This document shows positions 58,461 through 64,000 of a DNA stretch of 64,000 bases, in pieces (the first letter of the stretch is position 1; every line of letters begins with the position of its first letter). A program made the translations under genes and the position numbers. The DNA is from Sphingomonas astaxanthinifaciens DSM 22298 (lineage in GTDB: Bacteria; Pseudomonadota; Alphaproteobacteria; Sphingomonadales; Sphingomonadaceae): NCBI RefSeq assembly GCF_000711715.1, contig NZ_JONN01000001.1, positions 1,674,001-1,738,000 on the forward strand, written 5' to 3'. The notes below the pieces were generated by a model. It was not told the origin of the DNA and made no database searches. It saw only the letters and a list, made by a program, of their open reading frames with translations.

Positions 58461-60977
58461 ATGAGCATCATGGCCGCGCGTAACGACGGCATCATCCGGG
58501 CCGTCCTCGGGCCCACCAATACCGGCAAGACCCACTTGGCGATCGAGCGGATGTGTGCCCATTCGTCGGGCGTCATCGGCTTCCCGCTGCGGCTGCTCGC
58601 CCGCGAGGTCTACGACCGGGTGGTCAAGCTCAAGGGCGAAGCGTCGGTCGCGCTGCTGACCGGCGAGGAGCGGATCGTCCCCCCCAAGGCGCGCTACTGG
58701 CTCTCGACCGTGGAAAGCATGCCGGTGAGCCAGGAGCATGCCTTCTGTGCGATCGACGAGGCCCAACTCGGCACCGACCCCGAGCGCGGCCACGTCTTCA
58801 CCGACCGCCTGCTCCGGGCCCGCGGCCGCGAGGAGACGCTGATCTTGGGCTCGGCGACGCTGAAGCCGATGGTCCGCCAGATCATCCCCGAGGCCGAGAT
58901 CGTCAGCCGCCCGCGTTTCTCGACCTTGCGCTACGCCGGCTCGACCAAGCTGTCGCGGCTCCCTCCGCGCTCCGCCATCGTCGCCTTCTCGGCCGAGCAG
59001 GTCTATGCGCTCGCCGAGATGCTGCGCCGCTTCAAGGGCGGCGCAGCGGTGGTCATGGGCGCACTCTCGCCCGCGACCCGCAATGCCCAGGTCGCGATGT
59101 TCCAGCGCGGCGAGGTCGACTATCTCGTCGCCACCGACGCGGTCGGCATGGGCCTCAACATGGACGTCGCCCATGTCGCCTTCGCCGGCCTCGAGAAATT
59201 CGACGGCCGCCGCGACCGCCGCCTCACCATCCCCGAAATGGCCCAGATCGCGGGCCGCGCGGGGCGCCACCAGCGCGACGGCACCTTCGGAACGCTCGGC
59301 CTCGGCGGCGACAACGGCCCGGCCTTCACCGAGGAAGAGATCAATGCGATCGAGGAGCATCGCTTCCGCCCGCTCGACCATATCTACTGGCGCTCGTCGG
59401 ATCTCGACTTCACCGACGTTACCGCGCTGATCCGCAGCCTCGAGGCGAAGAGCGACGATCCGCTGCTTCGTCCCGCCCCGCTGTCGATCGACCTCGCGGT
59501 GCTGAAGCTCATCGCCGAGGACCCCGCCATCGCCGCGCGGCAGGGCATTGTCGCGCGGCGGCTGTGGGCGGCGTGCGGCCTGCCCGACTTCCGCAAGGTC
59601 GGACCGATGCACCATGCCCGGATGGTCCGCCGCGTCTTCGGCTATATCGCCGAGGGCGGCCATCTCGCGCAGGACTGGTTCGCCGCCGAGGTTGCGCGCC
59701 TCGACAATGTCCAGGGCGACATCGAAGCGCTTGCCGACCGTCTCGCGGGGGTCCGCAGCTGGGCCTATATCGCCCACCGTTCCGACTGGCTCGCCGACCC
59801 CGCCAAATGGGCCGAGCGCACCCGGCTTGTCGAGGCGCGCCTGTCCGACGCGCTGCACGAGCGGCTGACCCAGCGTTTCGTCGACCGTCGCACCGCGGTC
59901 CTCGTCCGCGACATCGGCGCGCGCGGCGCCGACGCGCTCCCGGTCACCGTCGCCGCCGATGGCGAGGTCAGCGTCGGCCCCGAGCCGATCGGCCACCTCA
60001 CCGGCTTCGACTTCAAGGTCGATCCCGCCGCCCGCCTCGCCGACAAGCGGCTCCTCCTCGCCGCGGCCGAGCGCCGCCTCGGCGACGAGCTCGACCGCCG
60101 CGCCCGTGCGCTCTGCGCCGACGAGGACAAGCGCTTCACCCTGCTCGCGCCGCCCGGCGGCGACATCGGAATCGCCGCCGACGGCCACCTCCTCGCCCGC
60201 CTCGCCCCCGGCCGCAGCCTGACCGAGCCCGCGCTACGAACCGCCCGCGCGCTAGACCGACTCTCGGCCCCCGCCCGCGCCGAGCTTCGCGCCCGGATGG
60301 AGGCGTGGATCGAGCGCCAGGTCGAACGCCATTGCGGCGACCTCGTCCGCCTGGGCGCGTCGTCGACCGACCGTCATTTCGGCGCGCCGGTCCGCGCGCT
60401 CACCGCGATGCTGTTCGACGCCGGCGGAATCCTGCCCCGCCGGGCGCTGGTGGAGCCGATCGGCCAGCTCGACCGCCCGATGCGCGCCGCGCTCCACAAG
60501 CTCCGCATCCGCCTCGGCGCGCTCGATGTCTTCGTCCCCTCGCTCCTGAAGCCCGAGAGCCAGCGCTGGCGGGCGGCGCTGCTCGCGGTCCGCACCGGCC
60601 GGCCGATGCCCGCGCTGCCCCGACCCGGTGCCGCGACCCTCGCCGCCGACGCCGACCGGATGGCCGCCAGCCTCGCCTATCGCCGCTTCGGCGACACTTG
60701 GCTGAGGGTCGACCTCGCCGATCGCCTCGCCGCCTTCGCCCACCGCGCCCGCGCCGCCGAGCGCCCCGCCGGCGAGCCGCTCGAGCCCATCGACCGCGAC
60801 CTCGTCACCTCGCTCGGCCTGTCGGACATTGCGCTCGCCACGCTCATGGCGGAGGTCGGCTTCCGGCAGTCGGACAGCGCCTGGCACTGGCGCGGCACCC
60901 GGCCCCGCACCCGCGCCCGGCCGGCGCCGCCGCGCCCGGGCAATGCCTTCTCCGCGCTGGCCGGGCTCAAGCGCTAG
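58461..60977 (+). CDS. Suv3-like DEAD/H-type RNA helicase
   Basis: An 838-residue helicase. Walker A is LGPTNTGKTH at residues 16-25, motif II is CAIDEAQ, motif III is LGSAT, and motif VI is QIAGRAGRH. The N-terminal architecture matches mitochondrial SUV3 and alphaproteobacterial relatives used in RNA turnover. The C-terminal half is long and Arg/Ala-rich, with no known domain. It is followed by an S4-domain protein and fdxA, a conserved alphaproteobacterial order. Confidence 0.9.
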   Translation: MSIMAARNDGIIRAVLGPTNTGKTHLAIERMCAHSSGVIGFPLRLLAREVYDRVVKLKGEASVALLTGEERIVPPKARYWLSTVESMPVSQEHAFCAIDEAQLGTDPERGHVFTDRLLRARGREETLILGSATLKPMVRQIIPEAEIVSRPRFSTLRYAGSTKLSRLPPRSAIVAFSAEQVYALAEMLRRFKGGAAVVMGALSPATRNAQVAMFQRGEVDYLVATDAVGMGLNMDVAHVAFAGLEKFDGRRDRRLTIPEMAQIAGRAGRHQRDGTFGTLGLGGDNGPAFTEEEINAIEEHRFRPLDHIYWRSSDLDFTDVTALIRSLEAKSDDPLLRPAPLSIDLAVLKLIAEDPAIAARQGIVARRLWAACGLPDFRKVGPMHHARMVRRVFGYIAEGGHLAQDWFAAEVARLDNVQGDIEALADRLAGVRSWAYIAHRSDWLADPAKWAERTRLVEARLSDALHERLTQRFVDRRTAVLVRDIGARGADALPVTVAADGEVSVGPEPIGHLTGFDFKVDPAARLADKRLLLAAAERRLGDELDRRARALCADEDKRFTLLAPPGGDIGIAADGHLLARLAPGRSLTEPALRTARALDRLSAPARAELRARMEAWIERQVERHCGDLVRLGASSTDRHFGAPVRALTAMLFDAGGILPRRALVEPIGQLDRPMRAALHKLRIRLGALDVFVPSLLKPESQRWRAALLAVRTGRPMPALPRPGAATLAADADRMAASLAYRRFGDTWLRVDLADRLAAFAHRARAAERPAGEPLEPIDRDLVTSLGLSDIALATLMAEVGFRQSDSAWHWRGTRPRTRARPAPPRPGNAFSALAGLKR

Positions 60978-60982
60978 GGGCC

Positions 60983-61255
60983 ATGCGGCTCGACAAATAT
61001 CTGTTCTGCATCCGCCTCCTTAAGTCGCGGACCCTGGCCCAGGCGCTGATCGAGGAAGGGCGGATCCGGATCGACGGCCGCCGGGTCGAGAAGGTCTCCG
61101 AGCCGGTTCGGGTCGGCAGCGTCGTCACCCTGCCGCTGCGCGGCGCGATCCGGGTGATCCGGGTGGTCGCTCTGCCCGTCCGGCGCGGCCCCGCCAGCGA
61201 AGCCCGGTGCCAATACGAAGAGCTCGGCGTTGACGGCGGCGACGGCCCGCAATAG
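60983..61255 (+). CDS. S4 domain RNA-binding protein (Hsp15-like)
   Basis: A 90-residue protein made almost only of an S4 domain ([39 protein letters not shown]). Relatives bind stalled 50S subunits or structured RNA. It begins 5 bases after the helicase stop and is probably co-transcribed. Its short C-terminal tail is not conserved in the family. Confidence 0.9.
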   Translation: MRLDKYLFCIRLLKSRTLAQALIEEGRIRIDGRRVEKVSEPVRVGSVVTLPLRGAIRVIRVVALPVRRGPASEARCQYEELGVDGGDGPQ

Positions 61256-61287
61256 CGCTTGCCCCAACAACAGGAGCGAGAAGACCC

Positions 61288-61626
61288 ATGACCTACGTCG
61301 TCACCGACGCCTGCATCCGCTGCAAGTATATGGACTGCGTCGAGGTCTGCCCGGTCGACTGCTTCTACGAGGGCGAGAACATGCTCGTCATCAACCCCAA
61401 CGAATGCATCGACTGCGGCGTCTGCGAGCCCGAGTGCCCGGCCGAGGCGATCCTGCCCGATACCGAGGGCGGGAACGAGAAGTGGCTGGAGCTCAACGCG
61501 ACCTTCTCGGCGCAATGGCCTAACATCACCCGCAAGAAGGACAGCCCCGCCGACGCCGACGAGCACAAGGGCGAAGAGGGCAAGTACGACAAGTATTTCT
61601 CGGCCGAGCCCGGCGAAGGCGATTGA
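61288..61626 (+). CDS. fdxA: Seven-iron ferredoxin FdxA
   Basis: A 112-residue 3Fe-4S/4Fe-4S ferredoxin. The first site has [17 protein letters not shown] and the second [15 protein letters not shown], the pattern of Azotobacter-type FdI proteins. The C-terminal tail ([19 protein letters not shown]) is also typical. It serves as a low-potential electron carrier. A strong ribosome site (CAGGAGCGAG) precedes the ATG. In many alphaproteobacteria carD comes next; here it is about 50 kb away. Confidence 0.95.
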   Translation: MTYVVTDACIRCKYMDCVEVCPVDCFYEGENMLVINPNECIDCGVCEPECPAEAILPDTEGGNEKWLELNATFSAQWPNITRKKDSPADADEHKGEEGKYDKYFSAEPGEGD

Positions 61627-61629
61627 GCC

Positions 61630-62409
61630 CTAGCGCTTCACCCGGAAGGTGTAGCTGAGCCCCAGGCCCGCGGTCCACTGGTTGCGCGAGCCCAGTTCGC
61701 GCACCACCGGTGGCTTGGCGGCATCGCCGACCAGCCGCTCGTAGCGGGCGATTCCGAACAGGCCGAAGGGCCCCTTGCCGAACTGGGTGAGGCCGCCGCC
61801 CTGCAGCGCGACCGCGTGAATCCCGCTGCCCGGCCGATATTCGGGCAGCCCCGAGGCGAGCGCGGCCGCCGGGCTGATCCCGAAATAGGCGCGCTGGTAG
61901 TTGGAATCCGACCACAGGACGCGGGGCCCGAGCGAGACCAGCCAGCGGTCGCCGTCGCGCCACACCTTGTCGGCACCGACGCTGCCGACCAGCCCGTCAT
62001 GGCCGTTGACGCCCTTGCGCAATTCGCCGCGGAGCCGGACCGAGCCCATGTCATATTGCGCGAAGCCGCCCAGCTCGATCGTCGTCTTCACCCGCCCGAT
62101 CGGCCGGTCGAGATCCTTGTTCTTGCGGCCGCTGGCGATGTTGGCCGAGGGCCCGAAGGAGAAGCCCCCGCTCTTGACCACGGGGATGCTGATCCCGTCG
62201 TCGGGCGCGCCATAACCGAATTCATTGTCGCCCTTGGCGACATCGATGCTGGGCAGCGGGGCGATCTTGATCTCGTCCGAGCCGAGGAACTTGGGCTTGA
62301 TCTGCGCGCCCAGCCCGACGCGGACCCGCAGGTCGGGCTTGGCCGTGTCCTCGGCGAAGGCGGCGGCGGGAATCGCGAGGAGCGCGGCGGCAAGGGCGAG
62401 ATTCTTCAT
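61630..62409 (-). CDS. MipA/OmpV family outer-membrane protein
   Basis: A 259-residue protein. The signal peptide is MKNLALAAALLAIPAAAFA; the mature part has alternating beta-strands (VGLGAQIKPKFLGSDEIKIAPLP) and ends YTFRVKR. The MipA/OmpV family forms small outer-membrane barrels, some linked to scaffolding of murein enzymes. A frame starting at 62487 is not needed, since the signal peptide starts at 62409. It is 3 bases from convergent fdxA. Confidence 0.87.
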   Translation of the reverse strand: MKNLALAAALLAIPAAAFAEDTAKPDLRVRVGLGAQIKPKFLGSDEIKIAPLPSIDVAKGDNEFGYGAPDDGISIPVVKSGGFSFGPSANIASGRKNKDLDRPIGRVKTTIELGGFAQYDMGSVRLRGELRKGVNGHDGLVGSVGADKVWRDGDRWLVSLGPRVLWSDSNYQRAYFGISPAAALASGLPEYRPGSGIHAVALQGGGLTQFGKGPFGLFGIARYERLVGDAAKPPVVRELGSRNQWTAGLGLSYTFRVKR

Positions 62410-62485
62410 GGCCAGCCGAACCCCCGATGGTGGCGATGGTTGCAGGAGCGTATCGTCCGCGCATCGCGTGCGGCTTGCGCGCCAC

Positions 62486-62519
62486 AAAAAAGCGCCCGCC
62501 CCACGAGGGGACGGGCGCT
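62486..62519 (-). terminator. Strong intrinsic terminator of the Met/Asn-rich lipoprotein gene
   Basis: On the minus strand, AGCGCCCG with CCCC arms (one bulge) folds around an ACGA/TCGT loop at 62491-62519 and is followed by TTTTTT. It lies 40 bases past the lipoprotein stop, insulating the MipA gene downstream. Confidence 0.88.
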
Positions 62520-62559
62520 CTTGCCGAAGCAGCTGGACCGCGCGGAGCGGCCCTGCGGC

Positions 62560-62820
62560 TTATATGCCGTTGGCGAGATTGGTGTCGGGCGCGTTGGTGT
62601 TCATGTCCTGCGCCATCATGTTGGCCTCGGTCGCGCCGTTGGTCATCATGTTGGCGTCGGCGCCGCCCATCATGTTCGAGTCCATCGGGGCCGCCATGTT
62701 GGCGTCCATCGACATGTTGTCGGCCGTCATCAGGTTGGCGTCGGCATTGTCGACTTCGGTCTTGCTGCCGCAGGCGGCCAGCGAAAGGGCCGCACCGGCG
62801 ACCAGGATCAGAGCACGCAC
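62560..62820 (-). CDS. Met/Asn-rich low-complexity lipoprotein
   Basis: An 86-residue protein. The GTG at 62820 (VRALILVAGAALSLAACGSK) has a strong GGGAG ribosome site, and the signal ends in a lipobox (LAAC). The mature 55 residues contain almost only Asn, Met, Ala, Asp, Thr and Gly in repeating units such as DANMMTNGATEANMM. Similar short lipoproteins occur in sphingomonads with unknown function. It has its own terminator, so it is probably expressed alone. Confidence 0.75.
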   Translation of the reverse strand: MRALILVAGAALSLAACGSKTEVDNADANLMTADNMSMDANMAAPMDSNMMGGADANMMTNGATEANMMAQDMNTNAPDTNLANGI

Positions 62821-62892
62821 GTCATTTCTCCCATTATTGCAGCGGCATGAACGCAAGGCCGCGGGGATGGGTCCCTTGCCCCAAGGTCCAGC

Positions 62893-63534
62893 TTATCCGC
62901 CGGCGGCAATCCGGCGCTCGACCTCGGCGATCAGCCCCTCGACGTTCGCAGGCGGCCCAGCCACGGCCGGATCGGCGTGGCGCGCGATCTGGGCCTTGGT
63001 GAATCGGGCTTTGGGCGCCCGGTCTCCGAAGCGGGGATTGGCGCGGAACAGCCGCTTCATCACTTCCTTGTAGACCTGGTCCTTGTCCCCGTCGCCGAGG
63101 ATGCGCAGCCACGGCTGCGGGCGCACCCATGCACTGACTTCGCTTGCGATCTGGAGGCTGTCGGGCTGCTCTTCCGGGCTGAAGTCGGTCTCGAGATGCG
63201 CGGCGAGGTCGTTCCGACCGATCAGCTCCAGTCCCCTGCGTACCGAACCGACCTCCGCCGCGCTCGCTTCCTCGCGCCATTCGCTGTTCGACCGGCTGTC
63301 GAGTTCACCCGACCAGCGATAGGCCGAGAAGACCGCGACGGCGTCGGGAACCAGTTCGGCCGGCTCGAACAGCGCATCTTCGACGGCATGGTCGACGAAC
63401 ATCGCCAGCGCCTCCGCCAGCGACCAGTCCTGCTTGCTCTCAACCGCACCGCGCGGGACGAGCACCACCGCTAGGCCAGCCGGCAAGTCGGGCACCTCAG
63501 CGGCCTTCTTCCGCCCGAATATCGGCCTCAGCAT
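62893..63534 (-). CDS. Hypothetical protein
   Basis: A 213-residue cytoplasmic protein with no signal peptide. It has helices with a few conserved-looking residues (WSLAEALAMFVDHAVEDALFEP, FSAYRWSGELDSRSNSEW). I do not recognise the family; a weak resemblance to helical DMP19/DUF4375-type proteins is not enough to call. It lies 24 bases downstream of the APS kinase gene on the same strand. Confidence 0.65.
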   Translation of the reverse strand: MLRPIFGRKKAAEVPDLPAGLAVVLVPRGAVESKQDWSLAEALAMFVDHAVEDALFEPAELVPDAVAVFSAYRWSGELDSRSNSEWREEASAAEVGSVRRGLELIGRNDLAAHLETDFSPEEQPDSLQIASEVSAWVRPQPWLRILGDGDKDQVYKEVMKRLFRANPRFGDRAPKARFTKAQIARHADPAVAGPPANVEGLIAEVERRIAAGG

Positions 63535-63558
63535 CTTTTCCCCCTCCGTGTCGCCCCG

Positions 63559-63999
63559 TCACTCGCGCCGCAGGAGCAGCGCGACAATGGCTTCGGCCGC
63601 ATCCTCGGCGCTCATGGTCGTGGTGTCGATCCTGAGGTCGGGGCTTTCGGGGGCTTCATAGGGGCTGTCGATCCCGGTGAAGTTCTTGAGCTCGCCCGCG
63701 CGCGCCTTGGCGTAGAGGCCCTTGACGTCGCGCGCCTCGGCCTCGGCCAAGGGAGCGTCGACGAACACCTCGAGGAACTCGCCCGGCGGGAGCATTCGCC
63801 GAACCATCGCCCGCTCGGCACGGAAGGGCGAGATGAAGGCGGTGATCACGATCAGCCCGGCATCGGCCATCAGCCGCGCGACCTCGCCCACCCGGCGGAT
63901 ATTCTCGATCCGGTCGGCCTCGGTGAAGCCGAGGTCGCGGCTCAGCCCGTGGCGCACATTGTCGCCGTCGAGGAGGAAGCTGTGCCGGCCGAGCGCATG
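63559..63999 (-). CDS. cysC: Adenylylsulfate (APS) kinase, C-terminal part; start outside window
   Basis: A 146-residue visible fragment with the APS kinase core: [57 protein letters not shown] and [18 protein letters not shown]. It phosphorylates APS to PAPS in sulfate assimilation. The P-loop and start lie beyond 64000. In sphingomonads this domain is often fused to CysN as CysNC, which cannot be checked here. Confidence 0.93.
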   Translation of the reverse strand, partial: HALGRHSFLLDGDNVRHGLSRDLGFTEADRIENIRRVGEVARLMADAGLIVITAFISPFRAERAMVRRMLPPGEFLEVFVDAPLAEAEARDVKGLYAKARAGELKNFTGIDSPYEAPESPDLRIDTTTMSAEDAAEAIVALLLRRE

Positions 64000-64000
64000 C

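Overview
The window is a contiguous piece of a GC-rich (roughly two-thirds G+C) alphaproteobacterial chromosome, most likely from a sphingomonad (Sphingomonas/Sphingomicrobium-like). Supporting signs are the DUF1489, TIGR02186, DUF2807 and CDC48-type AAA genes, a TonB-dependent receptor with a very long plug/barrel, a bifunctional RSH stringent-response enzyme near rpoZ, mutS-glnD coupling, and a one-operon SUF Fe-S assembly system led by an Rrf2 regulator. Genes are tightly packed, many pairs overlap by 1-4 bases, and no intergenic stretch exceeds 300 bases. I see no tRNA, rRNA, CRISPR, insertion sequence, integrase or prophage gene. This is core and lightly accessory chromosome rather than a mobile island.

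Layout. 0-7 kb: a GAF/HWE sensor kinase cut by the left edge, a UV-damage endonuclease with a basic insertion, OsmC, then NhaA, a DUF885 lipoprotein and an acetylpolyamine-amidohydrolase-like deacetylase that overlap each other, and a TonB-C-domain secreted protein. 7-12 kb: etfA-etfB-small membrane protein-sucC on the minus strand, diverging from dinB and carD. 12-17 kb: two head-GIN (DUF2807) exported proteins behind a promoter with a built-in palindrome, DUF1489, MgtE, a cyclophilin and an SDR. 17-23 kb: CDC48-type double AAA ATPase, MFS exporter, a phospholipid-methyltransferase-like enzyme facing a phospholipase-D-type cardiolipin synthase, rpoZ and an HxlR regulator. 23-33 kb: rsh, maeB, a REP-like inverted pair, mutS and glnD. 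33-41 kb: TonB-dependent receptor, infC (possible AUA start), a membrane protein, a GAF protein, thrS and a probable methanethiol S-methyltransferase. 41-43 kb: a small cassette of a six-TM protein plus XRE regulator with a TTGACA promoter and a perfect palindrome.

42.8-48.6 kb (minus strand): Rrf2 regulator-sufB-unknown-sufC-sufD-sufS-DUF59 protein-sufA, all translationally coupled, with an uncharacterised 126-residue protein between sufB and sufC. 48.6-55.8 kb: pyrD, ggt, a TauE/SafE permease with its TIGR02186 partner, a HerA-like ATPase with a leader palindrome, and an alpha/beta hydrolase. 55.8-64 kb: mreB, an M23 endopeptidase, a Suv3-like RNA helicase-S4 protein-fdxA run, a MipA/OmpV outer-membrane protein, a Met/Asn-rich lipoprotein with a strong terminator, an unknown protein, and an APS kinase cut by the right edge.

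No large unknown multi-gene system is evident. The parts least explained by existing families are the six-TM/XRE cassette, the extra gene inside the suf operon, the operator-controlled head-GIN pair, the small AT-rich membrane gene between sucC and etfB, and the degenerate ATP-binding motif of the left-edge kinase.
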